Below are positions 25,859 through 34,203 of a stretch of 64,000 bases of DNA, piece by piece (position 1 is the first letter of the stretch; every line of letters starts with the position of its first letter). The translations under genes were made by a program, and so were the position numbers. The DNA is from Rhodococcus sp. Leaf278. Lineage in GTDB: Bacteria; Actinomycetota; Actinomycetes; Mycobacteriales; Mycobacteriaceae. Where the stretch lies: the NCBI RefSeq assembly GCF_001426085.1, contig NZ_LMRR01000014.1:433-64432 (forward strand), given 5' to 3'. The notes below the pieces were generated by a model. The model had not been told where the DNA came from. It saw only the letters and a program-made list of their open reading frames with translations, and did no database searches.

Positions 25859-26407
25859 TCAGGCCGCAGACGACCCGAAGAAGTCCATGAAGTCGAAGCA
25901 AGCCGACCCGAAGCAGCCGGGATCAGGATCCACCGGCGTGATGCCGTCGTCGTAGGTGACGGTGGCGATGTAGGAGCCGGCGTTGTCGCCGAAGCTTTCG
26001 CTACCGTCGTTGAACGCGAACGACAGCGGACCTGCGCCGTTGAGGACGACCGGCCCCTCTCCGATCAGAATCGGGTCGCCGTTGCCGATCCTGGCGTACA
26101 GGGCCCCGTACTTACCCGCAGGATTCTGGCAATCGACGGTGCAGGTGTCGACCGATCCGTTGGGGCCGTAGTACGTAGCAGTCCCCATGGTCGACGTCGT
26201 TGCGGATCCCTCGGCCGTCACGGTCACCGGTGTACCTTCCACCAGCACGAAGTCGGTGGGCTGGTAGCCACCCGTTGTTGCCACGATTGTGTACTGATCT
26301 GTCTGTGTCACGGCAGAGGCGGTACCCGGGAGCACTAGCGCTGCACCGGCGGCAACGGCGAAGGTGGCGAGTGCGATCGAGGCCTTGCGGTACTGAACGG
26401 CGGACAT
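25859..26407 (-). CDS. Exported LecA (PA-IL)-like jelly-roll domain protein
   Basis: 182 residues from ATG 26407. Signal peptide ends near TASA (about residue 33). The mature part resembles the PA-I galactophilic lectin fold: a YYGPNG segment, a close Cys pair (TCTVDCQNP), GALYARIGNGDPI, and a terminal block FNDGSESFGDNAGSY that lines up with the Ca2+/galactose loop of LecA (YND....YGNNSGS). The Asp ligand is kept, one Asn is Asp here, and Tyr is Phe. Sugar binding is therefore possible but not proven. C-terminal tail has a DPGCFGSACFDF Cys pair unlike LecA. Convergent with another secreted protein and divergent from the large regulator. Confidence 0.7.
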   Translation of the reverse strand: MSAVQYRKASIALATFAVAAGAALVLPGTASAVTQTDQYTIVATTGGYQPTDFVLVEGTPVTVTAEGSATTSTMGTATYYGPNGSVDTCTVDCQNPAGKYGALYARIGNGDPILIGEGPVVLNGAGPLSFAFNDGSESFGDNAGSYIATVTYDDGITPVDPDPGCFGSACFDFMDFFGSSAA

Positions 26408-26458
26408 ATACAGCCTTTCGTTGCGGATCAGGGGGATGAACCGGACGTTAGTTCCGCA

Positions 26459-29400
26459 GTGCAATTGTTTTGCAACCCAATGCCGGCACGCTGTGCTTAC
26501 ATTTCATTTGTGACCGCGCACAGTGCCTGTATCGAACTGCTCGGCACACCGACGGTCCGCGGCACCAGCGTGGTCGACCCGCGAACCATCGGCGGGCCGC
26601 GCTGCGTAGAAGCACTCGCCTACTTGACGGTGCATCGGCACCGCGATGTCTCCGCAGACGAACTCGCCTCGATCATCTGGCCACACGGTCGCCCGAAGTC
26701 CTGGAATGCCGCAGCCCGAAGTGTCTTGACGAAGGTGCGGGAGGCGCTGAACACGGCAGGCATTCCCGGCGACAGTCTGCGATCGCGCGGCGGCCTCCTT
26801 CAACTCGCACTACCCGACTGGGTGCACGTGGATCTCGAAGTGATCCGCGAGTTCTGCCGCCGCTCTGGCGGCGGTTTGCCTGCTCGGGTCAGGGCAGATC
26901 GAGCGCACGACGCCCACCGTGCGCTGTCGGACCCCCTCCTGCGCGGAGTCGTCGGAGCGTGGGCGGAGGAACTGCAAGCCGAGCGCGTATCGCTTCTCGT
27001 GGCGGCTCTCGACATCGACGCGCAAGCATCGGCCGAAGACGGCTCCTTCGAGCGATCCATCTCCTGCGCCGAGGCCATCATCTCCATCGATCCCTTGGTC
27101 GAACGCGCATACCGGCGAGCCATGCGCGGTCACATCGCATTGGGCGACCGAGCACAAGCGCTGGAGGTTGCCGCTCGTTGCCGTACGGCACTCACCGAGC
27201 ACCTCGGTGTCGATCCGTCGCCCGAGACTGCACAACTCTTCGCCGACGCTCTCCAGAACGACTGGGCGAACACAGAACCCGTCGGGATGGCCACCAAGCT
27301 GATCGTGGCCCGGGACAGCGAACTCGATGCGATCGCGCGGACAGTGAACTCGACCGCGCCCGGAGATTGCCACTGCGTGGTCGTGACCGGCGACGCCGGG
27401 AGTGGAAAAACGACGTTGGTCCGTGAAGCGATGCGACGGGCACGCGCCACCGGAGTCACGGTGATCTTCGGTCGTTGCAGCGAGGATGCCGTCGTGCCGT
27501 TCGAGCCATTCGTCGACGCAATCGAAGGGCAGCTCGACGACGTCGACTCCGCGCAGCTGCGTGATTGGGTCGACGCCAACGGCAACGACGTTCTCAGGCT
27601 GCTGCCGGGAAGCGCTCAGCGATTCGCCCACATCGATGTCGAGTCCGACGCGTCGAGCAACGATCGTGTGTCGACGATGAACGCCGTTCGGCGCTGGCTC
27701 ACCGGTGCTGCCAGGAATACGACCACGATGCTGGTCGTCGACGACCTGCAGTGGGCGTCACCCGCGTCGCACTCCATGCTGCGCTACCTCTTTCAGGTGT
27801 GTACGACGGCCTCGATCTGTTTCGTCGTCGTAGCCCGAACCGAATCGCTCGAGGATGTGGAACTGAGCGCGACGCTGGACACGGCCACGCGGTTGGGACA
27901 AACCCGACGACTGGAGTTGCGCGAATTCGAGCTGGCACACCTTCGCGAACTCCTCACGGCCCACGAGTCGGACCTCGATCCGGTGCAACTGTTGAACACG
28001 ACGCGCGGACATCCCCTGTTCGTGACGTCCATTCTGGCGGCCGGCCGTAGCGACGGCCCAGCTGAGCGCTCCGAATATCCCTCCACCATCGTGGGTTTCG
28101 TCCGTCGATCCGAGCATCGTCTGGGCGCGGATGCCCGACTGTTGCTGCATGCGTGCGTAGTTGCAGGAATGTCCACACCGCTTGTCGTGCTGCGCGGCGC
28201 AACCGGTGAGCTCACGAACGATCGCTTCGAGGACGCGCTCGACGAACTTGTTCGCGCCAGACTGATCGCGCCTGCCGACGACGGAGATCTCTTCGAGGTG
28301 CGGCACCCTATCGTTCGCAACGTCGTATACACGGACATCGGTCCCGGCGCTCGCACTGCGCTACATTCCAACATCGGACGTGCGTTGGAACGCACGACTC
28401 GAGACAGGCAAGACGCTGCGCGGCTAGCGTTTCATTTCGGCCGGGGTCGCGTCGACGATCGTGTACGTGCGGGCTCGTACGCACACCGAGCCGCCGAGAA
28501 CGCCTACGCGCTCGGTGCCTACGAAGATGCCTGTCAGCACTACCGTCGAGCACTCGATTGGACGCCCGTCGATGATGCCGCCACCCGGTGTTCCATGTCC
28601 ATCGGGCTCGGGCTGTCCCAGCGAGCCATGCGCGACCCGAGCGCCCGCGGTACTGCGATGGACGCACTCACGACGGCGCGGCAACTCGGCGATCGAACCC
28701 TGCAGCACGACGCGATCGCAGCAAGCACGCGGCGTGGGGTGGAATTCGTACAGCGGTACGCACCCGACGCCGAGCGAGTCGCCGTCATCCATGCCATGTG
28801 CGCCGAGTTGGAGGCCGAGGGCCGAACGGTGTCACGCGAGTACGCCGTCCTCGCCATACAGCGCGTCATCGAGCAGGCCTGGGGAGCGGACTACAGCGAG
28901 CGTGCCCGCACGATCGTTCACGCTTCCGACATTGCCCGAAGCGTTGGTGAAACAACGCTGTTGGCGTCGGGCAACGTTGCCGCACTCATCGGTTTACGCG
29001 TTCCCCATTGCGCCCACCTCGTCGCGGCCGCACTTGCCGACCTCGACGAACTCGTCGACTCGCACCCATCCGTCATGAACGACGCAACAGTGGCGGTGTG
29101 GCTCTCGAGGGCGCGAGTCGAAGCGGGAAATCTCGACGGTGCCATGAGATGTCTCGACGCCATCACCGACGCGCACGTCGACGGCGACCCCGAACTTCGC
29201 TGGCTCATCGACTACGGACGACTGGGCGTGTCGCTCGCGGCGGGCGATCTGATCGCGTGCGAGGCGGCGTTGGACGGAATACGAGCAGTACCGCCGTCTC
29301 CTACTGACACAGGCTATTACGGACGTTTGCTGCCGGCGCTCACCGCTCTGCGGACACTGCGCGGCGACATGGGCGAGATCGTGCGTCAGGCCGAAACAAT

Positions 29401-29941
29401 GCGTGCACACGCGCACGACAATCCTGTATTGCGGCCCGCGCTCGCTGTCGCCCTGATGGACGTGGGTAGGCATGCCGAGGCGACCGAACTGATCGAGTGG
29501 TACACGCCGGAGCGCCTGGATGCGATCCCCATCGACCCGATGTGGTTGTCCACCATGGTGTTGATCGCCCGGGCAGCATCCGAGCTGATGCTGAAGTGGC
29601 TGTGCGAGTTCGTCTATCGAATCCTGCTCGACCACGAAGACTGTGTGGTGCTCACCTGGGCCAGCCTGTACGGCGTCGTGCACCACCATCTCGCCTCGTT
29701 GGCGTGGGCTCTCGAAGACGATGCCTGCGCGCACCGTCACCTCGACGCGGCGCGGACGATACATGCGCAACGGGGATTCGCGGCGTGGTCGGTCGAGACC
29801 GACGCGCTCGCGCTGCGAATTCGGGCCGCGACCGGATCTGTCGACGCTGCGGAGGTCGACGCGGTGCTTGCCCGCGCCGAGCGACTCGGCGCGACTGCGG
29901 TGCTGCGACGGTTGCGCGCTACGGGGCTCTTACACAGTTAG
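26459..29941 (+). CDS. SARP/BTAD-AAA large transcriptional regulator (AfsR/LuxR-type NTPase)
   Basis: 1160 residues if started at ATG 26459; an in-frame GTG at 26510 begins nearer the conserved IELLGTPTVRG opening, and no clear SD decides. Order: OmpR-like winged helix (about 20-110), BTAD tetratricopeptide domain (about 115-265, with ERAYRRAMRGHIALGDRAQAL), NTPase (Walker A GDAGSGKT about 314, Walker B TMLVVDDLQW about 428), then roughly 550 residues of helical repeats. No LuxR HTH is seen at the C-terminus, so DNA binding must be N-terminal. Such proteins activate secondary metabolism or exoprotein genes. Divergent from the lectin-like gene, its likely target. Confidence 0.88.
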   Translation: MQLFCNPMPARCAYISFVTAHSACIELLGTPTVRGTSVVDPRTIGGPRCVEALAYLTVHRHRDVSADELASIIWPHGRPKSWNAAARSVLTKVREALNTAGIPGDSLRSRGGLLQLALPDWVHVDLEVIREFCRRSGGGLPARVRADRAHDAHRALSDPLLRGVVGAWAEELQAERVSLLVAALDIDAQASAEDGSFERSISCAEAIISIDPLVERAYRRAMRGHIALGDRAQALEVAARCRTALTEHLGVDPSPETAQLFADALQNDWANTEPVGMATKLIVARDSELDAIARTVNSTAPGDCHCVVVTGDAGSGKTTLVREAMRRARATGVTVIFGRCSEDAVVPFEPFVDAIEGQLDDVDSAQLRDWVDANGNDVLRLLPGSAQRFAHIDVESDASSNDRVSTMNAVRRWLTGAARNTTTMLVVDDLQWASPASHSMLRYLFQVCTTASICFVVVARTESLEDVELSATLDTATRLGQTRRLELREFELAHLRELLTAHESDLDPVQLLNTTRGHPLFVTSILAAGRSDGPAERSEYPSTIVGFVRRSEHRLGADARLLLHACVVAGMSTPLVVLRGATGELTNDRFEDALDELVRARLIAPADDGDLFEVRHPIVRNVVYTDIGPGARTALHSNIGRALERTTRDRQDAARLAFHFGRGRVDDRVRAGSYAHRAAENAYALGAYEDACQHYRRALDWTPVDDAATRCSMSIGLGLSQRAMRDPSARGTAMDALTTARQLGDRTLQHDAIAASTRRGVEFVQRYAPDAERVAVIHAMCAELEAEGRTVSREYAVLAIQRVIEQAWGADYSERARTIVHASDIARSVGETTLLASGNVAALIGLRVPHCAHLVAAALADLDELVDSHPSVMNDATVAVWLSRARVEAGNLDGAMRCLDAITDAHVDGDPELRWLIDYGRLGVSLAAGDLIACEAALDGIRAVPPSPTDTGYYGRLLPALTALRTLRGDMGEIVRQAETMRAHAHDNPVLRPALAVALMDVGRHAEATELIEWYTPERLDAIPIDPMWLSTMVLIARAASELMLKWLCEFVYRILLDHEDCVVLTWASLYGVVHHHLASLAWALEDDACAHRHLDAARTIHAQRGFAAWSVETDALALRIRAATGSVDAAEVDAVLARAERLGATAVLRRLRATGLLHS

Positions 29942-30075
29942 TTGGACGTGTCCACCGCTGGCCCACCCGCCGCGGCAGCACCAACTACTACACAAACGGT
30001 AGTATCACACTTGCGGCAACGGTCGTCGCGCATTCGCCACGGGCCGGGGGGCCGATCGACGGGTACAGGTGCACA

Positions 30076-30100
30076 AGCCCGGCGACATTGTCGCCGGGCT
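30076..30100 (+). promoter_or_regulatory. Stem-loop in the leader of the methyltransferase gene
   Basis: Perfect 10-base arms AGCCCGGCGA / TCGCCGGGCT with a 5-base CATTG loop, ending four bases before the GGGGGG ribosome-binding tract. It may be a terminator for the regulator gene ending 135 bp upstream or a leader structure. Confidence 0.55.
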
Positions 30101-30117
30101 CGAAGGGGGGATTTGCC

Positions 30118-30798
30118 ATGAAAAGCACAGCTTCAGACCCGCGCCAACTCGGACACGGGACTGTGTACGAACCGCAACACGACTCGCACATGCTTGCCGA
30201 AGCAATCGTTGCTCGCGGCATTTCGAGCAACTCACGGGTACTGGACCTGTGTACCGGGTCAGGGATTCAAGCCATGACGGCCGCAACGCTCGGTGCAGAT
30301 CGAGTCTTGGCAGTGGACATCTCGCAGGCGGCCGTCGAATCGACGCGGGCTGCTGCGCGTCGACTCGGCCTCGATATCGAGGCACGTCAGGGCGACCTCT
30401 CCGTCGCACTGACCCACGGCCCCTACGACGTCGTACTGTGCAATCCCCCGTATGTACCGAGTGCGCACCTACCACCCACCGAGGGCCCTTCGGTGGCGTG
30501 GGACGCCGGGGTCGACGGGCGAGCGTTCCTGGATCCACTGTGTCGTGCAGCCCGAGCCCTGCTGTCCGACAACGGGTTCCTCCTACTGGTCCAGTCCGAA
30601 CACGCTGACGTTCCGAAGTCGATTGCGATGATGGAGCAGGGAGGCTTGAGTGCGTCGATCGTCGCCAGACGAACCGTCGACTTCGGACCGGTGCTGCTGG
30701 AGCGAGCCGCATGGCTCGAGGCCAACGGCCTCATCGTGCCAGGATGCCGAACCGAAGAGTTGGCAGTGATATTGGCCAAGAGCGACATTGGTGGCTAG
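30118..30798 (+). CDS. Class I SAM methyltransferase, PrmC/HemK-like
   Basis: 226 residues from ATG 30118, preceded by a G-rich SD. SAM motif I VLDLCTGSGIQAMTAA, acidic loop VLAVDISQAAVESTR, and motif IV CNPPYVPS; the NPPY motif marks N-methyltransferases that modify a planar amide or amine, such as release-factor Gln (PrmC/HemK2) or rRNA/tRNA adenine enzymes. It lacks the N-terminal helical domain of PrmC, so it is nearer the short HemK2-like group. Alone on its transcript. Confidence 0.85.
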   Translation: MKSTASDPRQLGHGTVYEPQHDSHMLAEAIVARGISSNSRVLDLCTGSGIQAMTAATLGADRVLAVDISQAAVESTRAAARRLGLDIEARQGDLSVALTHGPYDVVLCNPPYVPSAHLPPTEGPSVAWDAGVDGRAFLDPLCRAARALLSDNGFLLLVQSEHADVPKSIAMMEQGGLSASIVARRTVDFGPVLLERAAWLEANGLIVPGCRTEELAVILAKSDIGG

Positions 30799-30802
30799 GT
30801 GT

Positions 30803-31171
30803 TCATACAGTCCGGAACGACGTCTGCGGGCGTACCGAATAGTGCTCCCGCAACTCGTTGTTGCGGATCTTGCCCGTCGGATTGCGCGGGATTTCGTCGA
30901 CGAGGATGTAACGCTTGGGGATCTTGTACCGCGCGAGTCGGCCGCCGAGCGCGTCCGCGATGGAATCGAGGGCGACGCTTGCTCCCTCGACCACAGTGAT
31001 TGCGGCAACAGCAGATTCACCCCATTTTTCGTCGGGGACACCGAACACCGCGCAACTGTCGATCCCGGGCAGTTCGAGTAGTGCCGCTTCGACCTCGGCG
31101 GGATAGATGTTCTCTCCGCCGGAGATGATCATGTCCTCGAGACGATCGACAATCGTCACGAAGCCCTCCAT
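30803..31171 (-). pseudogene. Acyl-CoA synthetase C-terminal remnant
   Basis: 122 codons encode only the mobile C-terminal AMP-binding domain: GFVTIVDRLEDMIISGGEN, YPAEVEAALLELPGI, and NPTGKIRNNEL with the catalytic Lys. The roughly 400-residue N-terminal adenylation domain is missing and no partner fragment lies upstream. A full enzyme would ligate CoA to a fatty or aromatic acid; this fragment cannot. Confidence 0.85.
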
Positions 31172-31207
31172 GCCCTCGGCAAAGATGGTGCTTCGGAGCT
31201 ACGACGC

Positions 31208-31227
31208 GCCCTGAAAACCATCAGGGC
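31208..31227. terminator. Small hairpin terminator
   Basis: Seven-base arms GCCCTGA / TCAGGGC with a 6-base A-rich loop, just past the stop of the minus-strand DUF3237 remnant. Confidence 0.5.
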
Positions 31228-31246
31228 ACTGAGTAGAAACCTGCAG

Positions 31247-31666
31247 TTACCGCAGCCAGAAGAACCGAATGCAGATCTGACCACCCTCGTTACGGGCCAT
31301 CCCTACGAACTGATTGTCCGCGAGCCACCTGAACGGCTCGGAATCGGTCTGGAACACCGGAGCAGTGCGATAGTGGTACTCGCACTCGTCCACGAATTCA
31401 CCTGCATCCAAACGAGATTCGACGTCGGAGTCGGCCCGATAGTAGCCTTGATTCCGAACGTCGATCAATGACCCGTCCTCGGCGAGCAGCACGTAGCGGG
31501 CGTCGAGTTGCACCGTGTCGCCGCGCTCAACGAACCAATCACCCCCGTGGGGAAGGACCTCACCGGTCATTTTCGGGCCCGATACGGGCATCAGCTTGGC
31601 CGACACCCTCGGTGCTCGGTTGCTCACGGTCGAGGCCAACCAGCACGGAACGATCATCTCCGCCAA
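31247..31666 (-). pseudogene. DUF3237 protein, probably 5'-truncated
   Basis: The frame from MPVSGPKMTGEVLPHGGDW onward matches DUF3237 (GEVLPGG.DW, LDARY.L...DG, Y.RTA..F.T, WL....FVG). The usual N-terminal strand (a family of about 150 residues) is replaced by sequence that on the other strand is the end of an alpha/beta hydrolase, so the gene seems cut near 31600. It might still be translated (139 codons), but its first roughly 28 residues are not family-like. Function of the family is unknown. Confidence 0.6.
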
Positions 31667-31745
31667 CGGCTGTGTCGACGGAGCGATCGCCGACTACCTG
31701 ATCGACCTCGAACTGCCGGATGTAGGTACTCGCTGCACCATCTGA
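31590..31745 (+). pseudogene. TAP-type alpha/beta hydrolase C-terminal remnant
   Basis: The plus-strand frame ending at 31745 reads ARLLTVEANQHGTIISANG, then CVDGAIADYLIDLELPDVGT. This is the usual end of tripeptidyl-aminopeptidase-like hydrolases (His in the 'QHG' position, then C-D-A-I-A-DYL). The rest of the gene is absent. It meets the truncated DUF3237 gene at about 31590-31600. Confidence 0.6.
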
Positions 31746-31816
31746 CCCGGCTGAGCCATTCGAGCGGTACGGTGACCGCGGGGATCGGTACGGCTGGAAA
31801 ACGATATCGGGGGATC

Positions 31817-32998
31817 ATGACTCTGTTCGGTGTGCTCGATCGCGTACTGACTCGACGACTGCCCCTCGAGCCTCCAAAGGACCCCTATGCCGCGATCCTT
31901 CCGACCCCGATCGACAACGACGACTTCTTCCTCACCCCTCCCGGCATCGAGGACCTCGCACCCGGTGCGGTCATCCGGCAGCGCACGACCCGCGGTCTGG
32001 TGCCCCGGCCGCGAACCACCCTGCATCAGTTCATGGTTGGATCGACCGACGCACGGGGTCTGCCCGCCGGCGTCACCGCCTCACTGCTGATCCCGAAGCG
32101 GCCGTGGACCGGGCGTGGACCGCGGCCAGTCGTCGCCCACAACGTGGCCATCGATTCCCTCGGAGCCAAGACCACGCCGTCGTACCGGCTCGTGCACGGT
32201 GTCGGTGCCGACCTCCCACCGGTGATGCCGCTCTGGCTCGCCCGCGGATACGCCGTCCTCGTCGCCGATCACCAAGGCCCGCGGATGTCGTACTCCGAAG
32301 GCACGATGGCCGGGCATGCCGTCCTGGACTCGCTACGCGGGATGACGGTCGTCGCCCCAGAGCTCGCCGACAGCCCAGTGGTTGCCTACGGCTACAGCGG
32401 CGGCGCGATCGCCACCACGTGGACAGCGCAACTGCAGCCAAGCTACGCGCCGGACGTGCGGTTGGTGGGTGCCGTCGCCGGTGGAACGCCCACCGACTTC
32501 ACGATGCTGCTGGACACTATGAACGGCACCGTCGCGGCCGGCCTGCTGGGTGCGGCGAGCATAGGTCTCGCGCGTGAGCACCCCGAGATGGTGGAGTTGT
32601 TCGGCCCGAAGGCGCTGCTGTTGGCGTCGTGGGTGAAGGACATGTCCGTCTTCCCCCTGGCCCTGGGCGGGTTGGTACGCATGCGGATAGAGGACTTCGC
32701 GTCCGAGCCCAACCCGTTCGACTCCGACATCGCGCGACGGGTGATCGCCGCGAACCGTCCCGGTGCCGACGCACCATCGGCACCGGTCGCGTTCTTCCAC
32801 GGTTCCGCCAGCAAGATGATCGGCGATCGCTTCATCCCCGAGGCCGGCGTGACGGCCCTGATCGAGCAGTGGCGCAGCAAGGGTGCCGACGTGCACTACG
32901 AGCCCGTGGCAGGCGACCACTTCATCGGTGCCATGACCGGGCTGCCATTTGTGTTGCGTTGGACTGCAGGGCAATTCGCGGTCAACGGTTCGGGTTAG
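31817..32998 (+). CDS. Lipase family protein (secretory-lipase fold)
   Basis: 393 residues from ATG 31817, preceded by GGGGGA. The LIP (PF03583) pattern is clear: RTTLHQFMVGSTDARGLP, MPLWLARGYAVLVADHQGP, nucleophile Ser 194 in GYSGGAIAT, an Asp in SKMIGDRFIP and His in GDHFIGA. No obvious signal peptide, unlike many family members, so it may be cell-associated or cytosolic. Reaction: ester hydrolysis of acylglycerols or similar. Followed by the first tRNA-fragment repeat 38 bp downstream. Confidence 0.87.
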   Translation: MTLFGVLDRVLTRRLPLEPPKDPYAAILPTPIDNDDFFLTPPGIEDLAPGAVIRQRTTRGLVPRPRTTLHQFMVGSTDARGLPAGVTASLLIPKRPWTGRGPRPVVAHNVAIDSLGAKTTPSYRLVHGVGADLPPVMPLWLARGYAVLVADHQGPRMSYSEGTMAGHAVLDSLRGMTVVAPELADSPVVAYGYSGGAIATTWTAQLQPSYAPDVRLVGAVAGGTPTDFTMLLDTMNGTVAAGLLGAASIGLAREHPEMVELFGPKALLLASWVKDMSVFPLALGGLVRMRIEDFASEPNPFDSDIARRVIAANRPGADAPSAPVAFFHGSASKMIGDRFIPEAGVTALIEQWRSKGADVHYEPVAGDHFIGAMTGLPFVLRWTAGQFAVNGSG

Positions 32999-33036
32999 CT
33001 CGCCGAGGCGACATAGCGCTGCGACCTCGGAAATGT

Positions 33037-33336
33037 GGTGCCCCCCAGTCGGACTCGAACCGACACTGTGCAGATTCCAAGTCCCATAAGAGTGGATCCA
33101 CATGAACGCCCCTGGACTCGATACTTATTTATTTGCAACGTCTTTCGCGCATCACCGTTCGGTCCAATCCATGTCCGAACGTACAGACTTGTGACACCCT
33201 CGTGACACCGAACTGCCGCCGATTCTCCCACACCGGACAGTCCTGATCGGTGTCGGACGGCCACGGTGTCGGGTGGACGCAGAGCGTCCTGGCGATCCGA
33301 CGGTGTGTGCGGACTCGTGACAACGAGACTCATTCG
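33037..33336 (-). repeat. att-like repeat A: tRNA-Leu 3' fragment plus conserved flank
   Basis: Read on the minus strand, the end at 33037 is a tRNA 3' part: a T-arm with GTCGG stem, TTCGAGT loop and CCGAC, then an acceptor 3' strand ending GGGGGGCACC. The anticodon region is degenerate and no tRNA 5' half follows. About 220 bp of further sequence, including TGTCAC-type direct repeats, is shared with repeat B at 54919-55216; about nine in ten bases are identical by eye over 33201-33336. Not a functional tRNA gene; interpreted as an attachment-site remnant. Confidence 0.75.
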
Positions 33337-33523
33337 CCCCAAACCCAAGTTGCCCTCGGAACTGCGTTCACCGACATGCGCAATCTGCGCATCTATGCCC
33401 AATCCACCTCAGAGGGCGGGCCCGTCTTCGGCAGCCGCGGCGGGAAGTATGGACCATGGAGCGCGAGCGTCGCAGGTGGACGCACAGGTGAACGGCGCTT
33501 GACCTGACCGTGAAGTAAAACGT

Positions 33524-33549
33524 GCAGTACTGCATATTTGCAGTACTGT
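33524..33549. promoter_or_regulatory. TetR operator pair
   Basis: GCAGTACTGC (33524-33533, a perfect palindrome) is repeated as GCAGTACTGT (33540-33549), 16 bp apart, directly before the GTG start of the TetR gene. Confidence 0.7.
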
Positions 33550-33555
33550 AGATAG

Positions 33556-34203
33556 GTGCCCACTACCGAAAAGCCAGGCCGGCGAGACCGTAAGCGTGCC
33601 GAGACGCGCGCCCGGATAGAGGAAGCCGCGTTGACTCTCGTGCTCAGGGACGGGCTCGGGGAGACGACCGTGGACGCGATCAGCGATCTGGCCGACATCT
33701 CCACCCGGACGTTCTTCAACTACTTCGAAAGCAAAGACAACGCTGTTCTGGGTGTTCACCCCGCCGAAGTCATCGACGAACTGATCGCCGATTACATACA
33801 CGAGCACCCGGACCCGGCCTTGGTCCCTGCCATCGTCGGCTTGGTGCTCACGGTCATGGGATCCCCTCACTCGAGCCGAGCTCGAATGAAGACCGACCGA
33901 CTCGAAGTCGTCAAACGGCATCCAGAGATTCTCGGTGGCCAAATGGCGCAATTCACCGCCCGGGCAAGCAAACTCACACAGACCATCGAGACAATGCTCA
34001 CTGGAACGCCGTTCGAGAAAACGAGTGACAGAACTGCGCACGCCGAACTGCTGTTCGTGCTGTGCGGCGGTGCTGTGCGCATAGCCCTTCGCGAGTGGGC
34101 GACATCTCTCGACGACTCCGTCGTTGGAGCCGACTCGAGAGTGACCGACATCGAACGCCGAGCAATCTCGCTCGTGCACGAGCTACGAGAAGGACTGTCA
34201 TGA
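33556..34203 (+). CDS. TetR-family transcriptional regulator
   Basis: 215 residues from GTG 33556. HTH with the end TFFNYFESKDNAVLG, characteristic of TetR regulators beside drug exporters; the C-terminal ligand domain is divergent. Its stop overlaps the ATG of the downstream DHA2 transporter (ATGA), so the two are co-translated and it probably represses both through the operator pair at 33524-33549. Confidence 0.92.
   Translation: MPTTEKPGRRDRKRAETRARIEEAALTLVLRDGLGETTVDAISDLADISTRTFFNYFESKDNAVLGVHPAEVIDELIADYIHEHPDPALVPAIVGLVLTVMGSPHSSRARMKTDRLEVVKRHPEILGGQMAQFTARASKLTQTIETMLTGTPFEKTSDRTAHAELLFVLCGGAVRIALREWATSLDDSVVGADSRVTDIERRAISLVHELREGLS

Noticed and set aside
31508..31816. Longer start for the lipase
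   Set aside because: The lipase fold starts at 31817 with a good SD; upstream frame is unrelated to lipases.
33037..33115. A functional tRNA gene at repeat A
   Set aside because: Only the T-arm and acceptor 3' strand are intact; anticodon loop is degenerate and the 5' half is absent.
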